The notes under the pieces: model-generated
Database searches by the model: none
Told to the model about the DNA's origin: nothing
What the model saw: only the letters and a program-made list of their open reading frames with translations
Translations under genes and position numbers: made by a program
Shown: positions 1 to 12,359 of the stretch, one piece after another
Layout of the letters: each line of letters opens with the position of its first letter
Position numbering within the stretch: the first letter of the stretch is position 1
Assembly: GCA_019155185.1 (NCBI GenBank)
Contig: CM032805.1
Span: 15,739,942-15,803,941 of the forward strand
Source of the DNA: Beaufortia kweichowensis
Taxonomy: Eukaryota > Chordata > Actinopteri > Cypriniformes > Gastromyzontidae
Direction: 5' to 3'
DNA: 64,000 bases

Positions 1-520
1 TTCACTTTTAAAAATTATTTTAAAATAAAGTTTTTAAAGTATTTTTATCTTTAAAACATGATTTTTTTATAGTCAGGTGAAGTGCTGTTTTTTTAGAATT
101 GCCACATCCATAACAGTCCATATTCATAAAATTAAAAATTAAAATAATTTTTTTGGTTTTTGCCACTGTATAAATGAAATAAAACTTTTAATGTTGTTTT
201 ATGTTGTTTGAAGAGTCATTTCTTCTCCATTTGTTGGGTATTATTGCTCCTGGTTTGTGTAGTTTAATTAACAGAAATCCTACAAAATTTGTTGCCTCTC
301 AAAAGCGTGTGTTCTTTTTTTTCACATCCATAATGCATTTTCCATTTTTTGAATTAGATAACTCATGCATAGACTTTTTGGATGTCTGGACTTTATCAAC
401 AGGGCTTTAGTACAATATAAACAAATGGTTCAATATATTGATAATGAATACATTCTGTGAGATTTTATATTTCAAGTTTTGACTAAAAATGTCAAAATGC
501 TACAATAGCCCATGTCTAAA
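1..520 (+). repeat. Dispersed repeat family, copy A (unnamed)
   Basis: Long stretches align by eye with 55640-56060 and 57780-58310 in the same order. Shared blocks include acagaaatcctaca, gcctctcaaaa, gatgtctggact, and a run ending in ttttgactaaaaatgtca. The 5' end may be cut by the window edge. No terminal repeats or coding capacity were recognised, so the class (probably a non-autonomous DNA element) is unknown. Confidence 0.7.
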
Positions 521-2159
521 AAACAGAACAGACTTCATGTCCTCTAGATCTTTCTCTTCATCCGCAGGAGGAGAAGAGCGAGCACATTGTATTTCCCCAG
601 ACAATCAGCATTGTGTGAGCATCAGGGTGTCCGTGGCTGGTCCCTGTCCCCTGCCGGCGTGGCTGCAGCGCTGAACCTTTAAAAGGAGAATCCTCCAGGA
701 ACAACAAAGGCCAGAGTATGGCTGCGTGTGTTTGCTTTCAGGATTCCCAACCACCTCCATTGTGTCTTTTAGGATAACAGACAGTCTGTGTCAGATGAAA
801 GGGCACGAAACAGATGAGAGCGAGAATAGGATGGGAAAAATGTCTGATAGAACCGTCTTCGAGCGGTGTGGTGAACACGGGCTCCCTGCTGATAAAGAGT
901 AATACTTAAGCAGTTTCGCACTCTCTGAGTGAGTTGTTTTAATGGGTTATCATTGGCCGGCCGGTGAAGGAGAGGTTAGACTGTGAGTTTAAGGTGCTTT
1001 GTTTGACCATTAGCCAGCAGCAGAGGGAGGCGGCGTCGGATTGATGCATATTAACGCCACGGGTCTCCATCTCCCCAGCGATCGCTCATCATTTCCCACA
1101 CCAACACCTCGATCTGTCAACACTCTCAGCTCAATAATCATTAGCAGATACTTAGAACTCGACACGTACAGGTTTCTTCCAATATTCGTTCGTTGCGTTA
1201 CACCACCCATAAGAAAGAAAAATCACAAATGAGATCTCAGTTATTTCTCCTAAACATCAATGGAGAGCGAATGGACACTTGTTTAAGTCTCATCTGTGTC
1301 TCAGATATTTCTACATTTATTTTAACACTCCTAATGCATTGTAACAATTGTTTTTTTTATTTTGTTTTAGGACAAATATCTGAGACTAAGTTGATACTTA
1401 AATGAAACACAATCGTGATCAAATCTCCTGAACTTTAAAAGAGCAACATCTAAGCAGTAACATTTTTCATCTAGGTTGCTTCTTTTTGTATTTTTACCAC
1501 ATTTTATATTGTTTATGCTTCAAATCTCTAACCAAAAATATTTAAAATTAGTTTGCATTTATATTCATTCTGTTTGATTGTCATAGAAACTGCCCCCCAA
1601 AAAATGAAAAGGTTTTTTATTCAGGTTTATTTTTTGATAACATCAGTATACTGATTATTAGTGTAATTTGTTTACATTTTTATGTATTTCTCCCCCTTCA
1701 TTCAAAGCTCCTGCAGTTTGGGCTGAAATAATATATTCTAAGAAACGCTTGGCCGTTGATCACACCAGTGTTTATGCTGTGTTGCTCGATGGAAACTTTA
1801 CGTGGTGTTTATAACATCGGCGGCATTAAGCGGCTTTAGCCTCAAAACAGCACAAACCGCAGCCGCTGCATTAGCCGTCGTCCCCGTTCTGTGCAGCCAA
1901 ATACATTTTGTAGATTGTGCATTACCCCTCGCAGTCAACAACGTCTGCTTTATCCAAGCGCACAGCAGCGTTCCTCCGTAAGACATTCTCTGTCTGTAGT
2001 TTTGATCAAAACTTGGGTGTTTTTCTGCACGGTTGGGTGCGTTCTCAAACATCTGTGCTTCAGAGAGAAAGAGACGTATGGAATCTAACAGGGTTTTTAT
2101 CAGAAGCCGTCAGCATGAGTGATTGGTGTTGTCGACGGTGGGACGTGGTCAGTAGTTTT

Positions 2160-2400
2160 TAGGTCAGTTTTTGTCCACCTGTCTGGAACGCCCGTTTCTT
2201 TCTTGTTGCCGTCTCTATGTACTTTTCGGCCGCTGATAAGAGCTCTCTATTAAAAGGTTATTTTACATTTCCCATCTGATAGGATTTTGTGGTGGTGTTA
2301 ATGTTTAACGAGTCTGTGAAGGGTAGGTTTGTCGGGATCCCGCCTCTGTGATCAGGTATCTTACATTCTGGTTAATGTTTAACACGCTGCGTCGGTCGGC
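2160..2400. promoter_or_regulatory. Candidate enhancer with twin HNF1/forkhead-like sites
   Basis: The 13-mer GTTAATGTTTAAC occurs twice, at 2297-2309 and 2371-2383. It differs from the HNF1 palindrome GTTAATNATTAAC at one position and includes a forkhead-like TGTTTA core. A GATA-type TGATAAG lies at 2234-2240. The block is complex and non-repetitive, inside the mipol1 intron about 15 kb from the foxa1 promoter. Human FOXA1 enhancers are known within MIPOL1, so a regulatory role is plausible, but this is inference from motifs only. Confidence 0.3.
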
Positions 2401-3256
2401 TGTCTGGTGGCTTTTTATAAAACCTACAACAACACAAAATGAGGCCATATTGAACTGGAATACACTGAATACTTATATTGCTTTGGAGAGCATCACTATT
2501 ATGTTCATGCTTTGGGTTTGAAAGTTAAACATCAAAATTAAAGAATTTGTCCTTGGATGTAAATTTATACAGTAACTTGGTAAAGCTCAACAATGCATAA
2601 AATGCAAATGTTAATTTTTTGTAAAGTGTACGTACATTAACGTACAGACTAAGGGTCAGGATGGAAAGCCGGGTAGCGGAGAACATGTTTGGGGGTGGGC
2701 AGGCTTAGATAAGATAATCCATAGTGTGGCAATGCTCCTGCCCTTGTTTGTCACTGTCATCGGACCTTTGTACCCACTATGTTTGCATTTAATTAAACAA
2801 AGCACACAACTTTACATCACTTTCTCCACCATCAATATCGCATCAGAATTGATTACCTTTTGCTTTAAAAAAAGAAAGCATAAAGGAGGAGCTTGACACG
2901 AAACCTCTAATGAGTACTATGACTTTAGGGCCAAAACACACACACACAAGCCTGAAGATAAAAGCTGGTGGCAATCGATCAAGATTTCTCTGTCACACAT
3001 GACACACGAGCCCCGAGTCCGAGAGAACAGTTTGCATTGTTGACTAATCGCAGCATTGTTCTAAACGCATTGTTTCCCGAGCTAATATGAAAACCCACTT
3101 AATAGCGCTGTGGTTTTGTGTGTGTCTGTGGTTACAGGTGAGCCTCGTCTACCTGCGTGTGTTATTAATGCAGCCGAGAGGAACAGGTGTCATCATTGTT
3201 TAGACCGCTGGTGTCATATTAAAGCTTAATATTATTATTACTCCACGGTTGATCAG

Positions 3257-3293
3257 TCTTCCTGTAGATCAGTTGGTAGAGCATTGTGCTTTT
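3257..3293 (+). repeat. tRNA-derived SINE head fragment
   Basis: The stretch reads like a tRNA A-box region (gatcagttggtagagcattg) as found at the head of common teleost tRNA-derived SINEs. The rest of the element, including the usual GTAAGTCGCTTTGGATAAA tail, is absent here. It is too short and lacks an acceptor stem, so it is not a functional tRNA gene. Confidence 0.6.
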
Positions 3294-4137
3294 TAAAATC
3301 CTAAATGCTAAACTGTAGTATTTAGTTAAACTCATGAGCTGTGGTTGTATATGATCAAATCTTGCAAGAGGTGAAGTGTGCCAAGACTCGACCTGTCATT
3401 AAATATTCATCTGGCTAAAACGGTACCAAAAAAACCATTGACCTTCATTGAGAGATTGGCAGAATATCATAGAGAAACTTCTAGTCATGTGTTTTTCTAG
3501 TCATGTGTTTTTCATCTTATTTGGTTGTTTTCAGCGTATTTTGCCAACGCTCAAGAGTTCTGTTACATTTCCTTGATGTTGTCTTAGTTTTCTTGGCACA
3601 ATCTTCACTCTGTATCTGTTAGACTGATATGTATCTCTCCCCCCTCGTTTTATCATGACCTTCATCATCTCGCTGGAAAAAACAGCTTCATGAGTTTGAA
3701 GGTGCCGTGTGAGAGTTAATGTATTCCACTGACATTCCCAGGAATGATTAGTCTCAGATATTGTTCCTTGTCCTGACATTCAGTTGGAATATTAGATGTA
3801 TCTGTTGATGAAGTGTTATGATTCTCCACCTCCAGGTAAACTGTAAGCATGCTCACCCTGTGTCTGGGTCAAGTTTCATGTTTGTGTAAGACATTTGACC
3901 CTTGGCATTTGTCATATTGGTTTATGAAGCGTGAAATAGTACAAGCCTGATGCTAAACCGTCCGTTGACAGTTATAGTTTGTTCTTGTCATTTTGTGACA
4001 GCATTTATACATAACATAATCACTTGCCACATTGCAATATAATTTCTAACAAAGTTTGATTTGTAAATGTTCACAATCTCTGTTGCATACTGAATTTGTC
4101 AGAATGTTTGTTAGTACATACATTACATTACATTGTA

Positions 4138-4558
4138 GATAAAATGTAAGATCTATCTGTCTATTTGTCTGTCTGTCTGTCTGTATCAATACCTGTCTGT
4201 CTGTCTGCCTATCAAATCCTGTCTATCTAAACCTGTTTTATCTATATCTGTCTGTCTATCTCTCATCTATCTATCTATATCTATTCCTGTATATTTATAT
4301 CTCTGTTTGTATTATTTTCTATACCTTTATATCTATATCTGTGTCTTTCTCTCTGTATCTATCTATCTGTATCCATCCATCCATCTATCTATCCATCTAT
4401 CTATACTTCTATATCTCTGTTCTCTTGTATATCTGTTCATCCTTATTGTCTATCTATCTATCCATCTATCCATCTATCCATCCATCCATCTATCTATCCA
4501 TCCATCCATCCATCTCATACCTATATCTGTATCTATACTATATCTATATCTATATATA

Positions 4559-4589
<31 letters not shown>

Positions 4590-4716
4590 ATCTATCTATC
4601 TATCTATATATATCTATATCTATATCTATATCTATATCTATCTATATATATATATATATATATCTATATCTGTATCTATATGTCTATATATATCTGTCTG
4701 TTTATCTATTATATCT
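4138..4716 (+). repeat. TCTA/TCTG/TCCA tetranucleotide microsatellite
   Basis: Nearly 600 bases of imperfect four-base repeats: TCTG-rich at the left, then TCTA and TCCA, ending in TATATC/TA tracts. It translates into low-complexity Ser-Ile-Tyr-Leu frames that are not genes. It lies about 120 bases before a mipol1 exon, so it forms the 3' end of that intron. Such tracts are highly polymorphic. Confidence 0.95.
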
Positions 4717-4833
4717 AACTGTTTTATTTGGTATAATAGGTCATAGCTATCAGCTTCAAGGACCGAAAATATCCATTTTATAGTACATAAAAATTATTCA
4801 TGCTAATCACAAGCTTGTTTTGTACGTTTGTAG

Positions 4834-5016
4834 TGTGCTCCAGACTAAAGCTGAAGGAGACGTTCACGACAGTCCTGCCGCCCCGAACCAAAGCCAGACT
4901 CAGATTCAAGCCCTGCAGCGTCGTCTGCAGCAGGTGACATCAGAACACCAGCGCGCACAAACTCAACTCAGTCTGGCTCAGGAAAGAGAGAGAGAGGCCA
5001 GTGAGAAAGCTCAGAG
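4834..5016 (+). CDS. mipol1: mipol1, penultimate coding exon (coiled coil)
   Basis: Internal exon of the mirror-image polydactyly 1 gene, which encodes a long coiled-coil protein of uncertain function. The reading frame, roughly TKAEGDVHDSP then QTQIQALQRRLQQVTSEHQ and AQEREREASEKAQ, is Gln/Glu-rich with heptad-like spacing and resembles the late coiled coil of human MIPOL1 as I recall it. The acceptor is either tag at 4831-4833 or cag at 4841-4843. The donor is AGAG|gtcagt at 5016/5017, leaving two bases (AG). These combine with the first base of the exon at 10002 to make Arg, giving a continuous frame. Upstream exons lie outside the window or were not recognised. Confidence 0.82.
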
Positions 5017-5966
5017 GTCAGTATAACCATATGCACTTGATTTCAAATGAATGTTATAGTGCAGAAACGAGCAAAAATATTCTTTATAATGTTTTCTTTA
5101 TAGTGTTTTAAAAAAATTACGAGATATTACTCCTCTTGTTCTTTAAACGTATATTCTCAGCTCCCCTAAACCTGCTTTACCGAGCGGTTGTATACGCTTA
5201 TGAGAGCTGGTTGGCAGGGAGATGATCTCTCATCACTCTAGTCTGGCTCACATGGGGGGCTTCCCACGTAAAGCAAACACAGGCCGGCCTGCTGATCTAT
5301 TTACATGATGAATTAACCAAAGGGGGTGGAGATGCCAAGCTGAGGGGGTGCTCAAAACACAGAGAGAACCCCCACCATCCCAGCACAATGAGAATACAGA
5401 ATAAAGGCAGAACTTTAGTGCACTATTTACACACGCCACTCTGAAGAGCTTCTATCTTCAGTGTTAAGATCACACAGTCTCTGCTGGCTAACATGCAATT
5501 CCTCGCTCAGACCGCTGCCACTGTCTGCAAGTGTTCTTTCTGTGCTGTTCTTCTGGGTTTGGCCTGAAACACTGACACAGATCACTGCATTCTTGCTTTA
5601 GCAGGAATACAAGAAATCAAATCTAGTTTGTGTTTTTTTGTTCATTACCAAAAGCAGAATTTAATTTCCTAGCTTTTGGTGTTAACGATTCTTACAGATT
5701 TATGTGCTCTGATGTATATAATTTTAGTCAAATTCTAAGACATCATTGCATGTGCTCTCTATATATTTATTTAGTACAAACACAGTTTTTGGAGTGGAGT
5801 TTTTTAGTAATGAATCATGAATCAGCAGAGAATTAAGAGACATTAAATTCTTTACAGTTGCCATCCGCAATCATAACCATATCTTAGCTTGGATTAGCAA
5901 ATAATCAGAATGCTGTAAATTTGTTAAACTTCTATTAAAACTTAAAACACTATTAAATATTAAAAC

Positions 5967-6665
5967 ACAGGTGAGATGGACTTTTACATCACAGTTTAAC
6001 TGAGCTGTACACAGTAGTGATCGACATAGACGGGTCATTACTCTGAAACCTGATTTGCACAAAAACCGGTAACACTTCACAATAAGTCTCATTCATTAGC
6101 ATTAATTATTGCATTAGCTAACATCAACTAACAATGAGCAACATATTTTAAATCATGTATTGTGTAGTGTTTGTTAATGTTAGTTAACGCAAATGTTCAT
6201 TGTTTATTGATGTTCGTTTTGTGATTGTTTATGGTTAATGTTGACAATGCAGTTGGCAACGAATGGAAACTTATTGCAAAGTGTTACCAAGAAATTGGAA
6301 GCAAATTTCACATTCAGAACATTTAAATCTGTCAACAACTCATTGATCAGTGGTTTTCAACTCCCACAGCAGTGGACATTTTGCATGTCTTCATATTTAG
6401 GACATCATTTGTCCATTAAAACATAAGACACAGTAATGTGCAAAGGATCCTTAAGACCGGAGTTAAGAAACCGCCTTGAGAACGTTTGCCTGTGTAAGCA
6501 GACGGTTCACTGGGTTTGTAAATGAGCTGGTGTTTGTCACAGTAGTTTGTTTGTGTACATTATAGCACTGATTCAGAGGAATGACCCAACAGTGCAGGGT
6601 TCATCCAGGTGGGTCACTACTGTGTACAGCATTCAGCTGAAATCTGATGTGAAAGTCCATCTCAA
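5967..6665. repeat. Inverted repeat pair around a nested foldback element
   Basis: The segment 5970-6056 recurs in reverse complement at about 6565-6662. Shared blocks are gagatggactttnacatca, gctgtacacagtagtga and gggtcattnctctga. The arms are about 90 bases and the spacer about 500 bases. The spacer contains the separate element at 6068-6288, which suggests one transposon inserted inside another. Confidence 0.65.
6068..6288. mobile_element. Foldback MITE with GGTAACACTT termini
   Basis: It begins GGTAACACTTCACAATAAG and ends CTTATTGCAAAGTGTTACC, near-perfect terminal inverted repeats. The interior is made of alternating gttaatgttagttaa-like blocks, typical of a very common palindromic fish element. 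There is no coding capacity, so it must be mobilised in trans. No clear target-site duplication was seen. Confidence 0.85.
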
Positions 6666-9600
6666 TCCCCTGCAGTGCTACTGGAGCTGTTTCTGTGTAG
6701 TTTACTGGAAGTTACAAATTCTCAATGTTCTGAGAATGTTCTGTTACTCTAGACTAGACTTGGTGCCAACTAATGGACTTAAATACAGATGTGTTGAAAT
6801 TTTTTAAGGCTCGATATTTCATTTAATTTTATATAATATTTTTAATTTTTAATCTTTTTATTTTTAATTGTAATATTTCTAATTTTATTTTAGAATTCAT
6901 TACCAATTGTATTATTATGTATCTTTATTTTTTTTTATTATTTTTTTTTACTTTACTATATTTATTTTAGAATTCATTACCAATTTCAATGCAACTGCAC
7001 TCCTACCCAATAATTGGTTTTAAATATTACTTATATTTTAAAATTGAATGTTAATGTAAAAAAATTTAATTTAAAATTTAATGTTAATGTAATTTAATGT
7101 TTTTAATAGTATTTCTTACAACAATTGATTAATTTATTAATATTTTAGTTCTAGTGTTTTTATTCAATAATATAATTTTTCCCGTCTCCAGTTTGAGCAG
7201 TAGTAAAGCAACAACGAACATGAGCATATATTTGCGTGCAGGACTGGGGTCGGCTGTGCCGGTCGCACCTGTCCGCTAGCTGACAGTCAGATGGATGCCC
7301 CATGCTCACCGGGCTCCCGGCGACTGTGGGAAGCCGCTGTGACGTGGGCCTCGTCACACAGGGGTGAGAAGAATGCAGGGGTGATGCGGCCAGCCTTCGA
7401 GCTCCCGCAGTGCGGGGCACGCTGGGGATGAGAAGCCCAGCACAGACCCAGAATGTGGCACCTGAGTGCTGTCCCTGCAGCTCATTGACGGAAGAGCTGA
7501 GCTGAATGTCTAATGACCTGCTGAATCAAACTTGGCCGTGTGAAACGCACAAAGGGTCTTTTCATTGGCCCGATGGCACACAAATGGGCCACGGCTGGTG
7601 TGTCCCGGCATACTTCAGTCTTGCAGGCCCGTGTGGGGCGGCTTCTGTCTGGCACAGTGAGGACGGACACTCTTCACCGCCATGTTTTATTACTGTTATT
7701 ATTTTTGTGTGCACTGGAGATCCTGCTACTCTTGTTATAGTCATCAGCAAGATTATAGTGATTTAAGAGGATTGGAATATAATTGATCATTATTGTAATT
7801 TTTTATTTGTTTTCATATGACTGTTTGAACCTCAAACCTCATTTATAATGTTGCTCACATGCTTTGTGACGAATAATTATAATTTAACTTTTTAATGACC
7901 GTTTCACTTTTTGACTTAAACTAAGCATCAAGTTTATTTTGTTTTTGTTCTTTTGCTGATTTAAACTAAACATGTATTTTCAGCTTTTAGACTAGGGTAG
8001 GAAGTTTAAAAAGTTACAGTACAGTTTTTATAGTACAACAGAGACTTATCTCAAAAGATCAAGACAAATGTAATATCTCATTATATGACCCCATCTGGGT
8101 TTGTGCCAGACGTTGTAGAGGCTTAATCACAACTTATGTGTACACAAAACACCATAAAAAGGATCATATTTTTGCATGGAAACATGAATATGTTTTCACG
8201 CCATACATAAAACGTGCTGTTGTTTAGAATTTATGCACGGCCGCTGTTTACTCAGAGCTGGAATTGTTGGTTTTGCGACTCTGTGAATTCTTAATCGGGA
8301 TTTAAGCTTTTGCCGGCTCTTCCCTCGCGTGTATGTTTGAGTTTACGGCCGCTTTCTGCAAACAGTGTTCGCCAAATCCTCCCCAGCCCGCAGACACACC
8401 TCGGAGATCCTGCCACAGAATCGCAGACCTGTTAATTGTGCAAACACGACCGATAGGCTAATGAATATATTTAAAACGCTCCAAATGTGCACGCGAGGGG
8501 GAAAGGTGTTTCTGTGCGTGTTTGTGAAAGCTAGACGGGCGTCTGGAGGCAGAGGGAGACAGTTTTAAGGTGTCTGTCTGCATGTTTGTATGTTTTGGGG
8601 GAAGTGGATTGTGCATTTGTTATATGAGGACTGTTTGCTTCTTTATGTATATATGCCCGTGCGAGTGCCGTGTTCATTTAGCAATGGTGACCTTTTATAA
8701 ATATTAGCCTGTTGTCTTCTCTGATGTATCTCGGCCGTGTAGTTCTTCTGTGGAATACACATGGTCTTCCTGTAGGAGAAAACAGGTGGAGACTACCGAG
8801 GGATCGGGGCTTGGGTCAGACCACTCCCATATGCTCATTTGATAAGACGGAGAAACCTCATTAGATGATATTACCATTGGCTACGCTTACCATGTGTTTT
8901 CATCATTGCTTTGAAAACTCAAATAGAGAAAAGCTGTATTTTTGTAGCATTTTCTTCTGTTGTTGTCAGTCCAGTAGCATTGTAAGAGTCTGACTGAGGT
9001 CATTTTAACGTCAGTACTTTTTGTCTAAAGCTAAATTCTTTTGAAAGGAAAGCTCTATTGTGTTAAGTCTTTAAAGCATTTTGGTTTATTTATTTATTGC
9101 AATTTTATTTCAGTTCTGATTTCCAGATCATAGCAACAGTAGTGAAACATTGGTTTTGATATTCTTCCTTTCATTTCACATGTTTAAAGTGGTAAAGTTT
9201 ACTATTTCTTATACTTTAATTTAGGAATTTAAACAAACTTTTTTGTTATATTATAACATCTCCTTTAGCATTAGGTGTGGTTGTAAGGACAGATTTGCTG
9301 TGAAGTAATTGTACATGTGATTTGCAGTATTACCCAAATCACCCTGGTATCTTACAGAAGCAAGCACAACTTTCATTTTATTTTGATAATATTACAGACT
9401 AGTTAAGTTAATGTCCAGTTTTTTACTATTCGAAATAATTTGTCTGTAAAGTGTGGTGATTGCAAACTACTTAAATGTCTAAACATTTATGTTTTGAATA
9501 TTATCTAGAGCATCATCCTCTTGAACCTGTGCTGTAAGTACAGATGCGAGGTTTCTGCAGATACCAGCATGTGTGCTGTCTTTTTTTGGTGGTGGAATCA

Positions 9601-10001
9601 GTATTTGTTTGGAAGGCGAGAGACAGGCCTGTTTTCATGCCCATTCTTCATTTGCTCCAGAAGAATCCCTTCACCCAGCCAGAGCTTCCTCCATTTCCAC
9701 AGTCTTTGAGATCATCGCCCTCATAAGCACAGGTTTACTCACCCCGACCAATCAAATGACACCGCACGCCAGCTTCTGTTTGCCAGAGTAAAGGCAGGCG
9801 GATATTTTGAGGATTTGGGCATTGACACCAGCATGGATGTCTCACCCACTTTAAGAAGCGTCTACATCCCCTCTCTGCGTTTTGCAGCTCCTCCAGGAGC
9901 GCCCTCGTGTCAGGAGAGAACAGCAAAGAGCTGGCCCGCGTTTGTCTTGCACTTCTTTCATTGACACAAACACTTATTTCTGCTTTCTCTCTGTTGCTCA
10001 G

Positions 10002-10068
10002 GTTGGAGAGGCTGGTGGAAGTGTTAAGAAAGAAAGTTGGAACCGGCAGCGTCCGGACGGTGATCTGA
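10002..10068 (+). CDS. mipol1: mipol1, terminal coding exon
   Basis: Short last coding exon. After the acceptor ttgctcag (cag 9999-10001), one base completes the split Arg codon. The frame then reads LERLVEVLRKKVGTGSVRTV-I and stops at TGA 10066-10068. From memory, human MIPOL1 ends with an almost identical LERLVDVLRKKVGTG tail, so both the gene name and the stop are well supported. The piece extends the coiled coil of the preceding exon without a break. It is too short to appear as a stand-alone open frame. The gene ends about 7.4 kb from the foxa1 start codon, convergent with foxa1 (tail to tail). Confidence 0.9.
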
Positions 10069-11062
10069 CTGACTGGCCGCGGGCGACCCTAGCAGACGGA
10101 CACATCTGGTGACCAGGCTGCAGCGTTTAACTCTGAGCAAACAGCCGAAGCCTGGCCTGCGCAAACACAGGCTGGAAGTGGCGTTGTGCCTCTCAGTCCT
10201 GTTCTCATTGCAGACCGGCTCAGAAACTGGATCGTAAATGTTTAACCTCATTCACTCTGCAGTCACCAATGAACGTTCCTCTCTCAACTCTCACACTCTC
10301 TTTTTTCTTTTCTTTTTTTTCTTTTTTAAAAAACTTATTTTGTTATAGGTCAAGTTTAACAAGAGAAATTTAATTGGACAGTTTCTTGGTCAGGTACTGA
10401 GATACAGTTTTTCCTTATAAATCCAGCTATTTGTTGGACCAAGCTAAATTTTCTATGAAAAAGCTATATTTTTTTCATAATTGTTTACTGATGAACTGAA
10501 CTTATTTTTTTCATGCTTATTTTTTCTTAAATGAATGAAAGGACATTGGACAATGCAGGGACAAACCCAATCAGTATTTATCATTAAATCTTGTTTAGTA
10601 TTTACTCTTAATTAAAAAACGGTTTTTGTGCTCTTCAAGCTGTATTTTTGTCATTTTAACATTTCATGTTTTTAAAAAGAGCATATAAATTTTGGGGACG
10701 TTTGGTTCAAACGTGACCAGAAATATAATCAGCCCTATTAAATTCTGCAGGATGATAACCATTTAACATCCCATTATTTATTTAAGATCATATTTTTTAA
10801 TTGAGTTCATTGAATCACAGGTCTTTTGAAGGACAAAAGCTGTCTTGAAATGTGCGTGGTTTGTTATTTCTAATTTACTAATATCATAGGGCATGCTCGT
10901 CTAAATTACACAAATTTAACTTCGTTAAACTGAACTCCTTTAAATGCGTAAATAATCTTAAAAAATTAAATACTGGGACTTGATTACTTTGAAATATAGA
11001 TGTTTAAATACGGTTCCCATTCTTACATTTTAAATATGTAAACTAATTTAAACTCTCAGCTC

Positions 11063-11068
11063 AATAAA
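11063..11068 (+). terminator. mipol1: Candidate mipol1 polyadenylation signal
   Basis: This is an AATAAA on the + strand about 1 kb after the mipol1 stop. Other candidates are ATTAAA motifs near 10583 and 10610 and AATAAA at 11415-11420. Transcript data would be needed to choose. Confidence 0.25.
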
Positions 11069-11259
11069 AATATATAGAATGTAACGAAATTATAGTCATA
11101 TTTCAGAAACGACTAATGCGCCTTTTTAAAAAATGTATAAATAACGCGCACGTACATTGTCTGAGTAAACTAACACTGATAATTCATTGAATTTGTAAAA
11201 AAACTGTGATTGTTAAATAGCGAGTGCTTTGCATGCTGATAATTTACAAATATAAAACG

Positions 11260-11560
11260 GGCCAAAGAGATCTGTCGACCTTTACCGACGACTACATACA
11301 CCAAACAATGATATGGGCCTGGTTTATGTTTTCTTTCCCAGCCCGTCCTTCAGCAGAGCTCTGTTCTTCAGCCTGATCGATTATGTACTCAGAAATATGT
11401 TAGATGCACCGGTGAATAAAGAAAGGGCTGTTTAGGCAAGACGTGCCGCTGAGTTGCCCTCCCCTCAAATAAATGCCCCGACACCAGGACAAGCTTGTCG
11501 ATTTTTCTCCTATAGGTTACCGTGGAGATGGCGCAACCTGGGTGTCCCCCACACGTCCCC
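11260..11560. promoter_or_regulatory. Candidate conserved noncoding block
   Basis: A stretch of complex, balanced sequence inside otherwise AT-rich DNA, with no repeats and no credible coding frame. Its position about 6 kb downstream of the foxa1 promoter would suit a foxa1 enhancer. The call rests on composition and position only. Confidence 0.25.
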
Positions 11561-12359
11561 AAAGAAAAGTGTTGTCCTTTGATAGTGCTCCAACTTACTT
11601 TCTCCAGACGTGAAACTTTATTTGTTTGAGACGTGCATTCGTAAATGATTTGTTTGAGATGTGCGTGGTTTTAAAGATTTGTTTGAGATGCATGTTCAAA
11701 GTGGGTGTGAAGGCTCGATTCTGTGTTTGTTGGGGCATGTGGAGTGAAACGCCCCATTATCGCCCCCCAAATTCAGCGTGCGTGATCATCGACTTACAAA
11801 AAAACTTTTATACGCTTTAATTAAAACCGTGTTTCGGCTGCACATATTGAATGACCCTCAAAGAAAAGCGCTACTGATCCTGTTGCTATAACGACACCAA
11901 ATATTTCCAAGCCTTACATCTCCTGCTTTCTCTCTGTCTATGCTTTTCATAGTTGCTGTTATTTAAAAAAATATGTAGTTTTCGTGCGCATTTTCTTGAT
12001 GCATTTTTGTTTTTCCCAAGCTCTTAACATCCATTGTTGCAGATGCATACGTGTTAAATTAAATGCATCATTACGCATTAGCTAACCTTCGAGTTATGCA
12101 CTTTAATTCTACATTTTTATCAATAAAACCGAAATGAACTTAGATTTCGTTCAAATTTGATAATTAGCTTTCTGAATTTAAAAGGGTAGCAAGACTGTTT
12201 GCCTACAACTATGGTCTTTCAATTGCATTTTAGAAAAATAAATTTCCCAAATTCCAAAATTTGTGTCTGTTCTTAGCAAATAAAAATATCAAGAAATGCC
12301 AAAAAACCTATTTGGTCGATTTCTGCTGCCCAACGAAACTCCAACAAAACCAACTGGCT

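Larger units (their letters stand above)
1..4833 (+). other. mipol1: mipol1 upstream intron (noncoding)
   Basis: No coding exon could be supported here. Because the first recognisable mipol1 exon starts near 4834 and is clearly internal, this stretch is most simply an intron of that gene. It contains a dispersed repeat copy (1-520), GC-richer complex blocks around 1000-1230 and 1740-2400, a tRNA-like SINE fragment near 3257 and a large tetranucleotide microsatellite from 4138. The remainder is AT-rich sequence with no visible structure. Confidence 0.6.
5017..10001 (+). other. mipol1: mipol1 last intron
   Basis: This is a 5 kb intron between the two last mipol1 coding exons. It carries an inverted repeat pair (5967-6665) surrounding a foldback element (6068-6288) and an AT-rich low-complexity stretch at about 6800-7160. 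GC-richer complex blocks at about 7180-7700, 8220-8560 and 9530-9960 could be exaptation or regulatory DNA. I see no coding exon in it: the exons on either side join in phase. Confidence 0.75.

Noticed and set aside
568..616. Exon-like segment with acceptor catccgcag and donor-like gtgagc (EEKSEHIVFPQTISIV)
   Set aside because: It does not match MIPOL1 in the expected region, the frame closes at once if not spliced, and it has no partner exon with matching phase that I can identify.
3257..3293. Possible tRNA gene
   Set aside because: Only an A-box-like stretch is present, with no acceptor stem, anticodon arm or B-box; it is a SINE fragment.
4307..4783. 158- and 125-codon frames in Ser/Ile/Tyr/Leu
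   Set aside because: These are translations of the tetranucleotide microsatellite and have no gene-like composition or splice structure.
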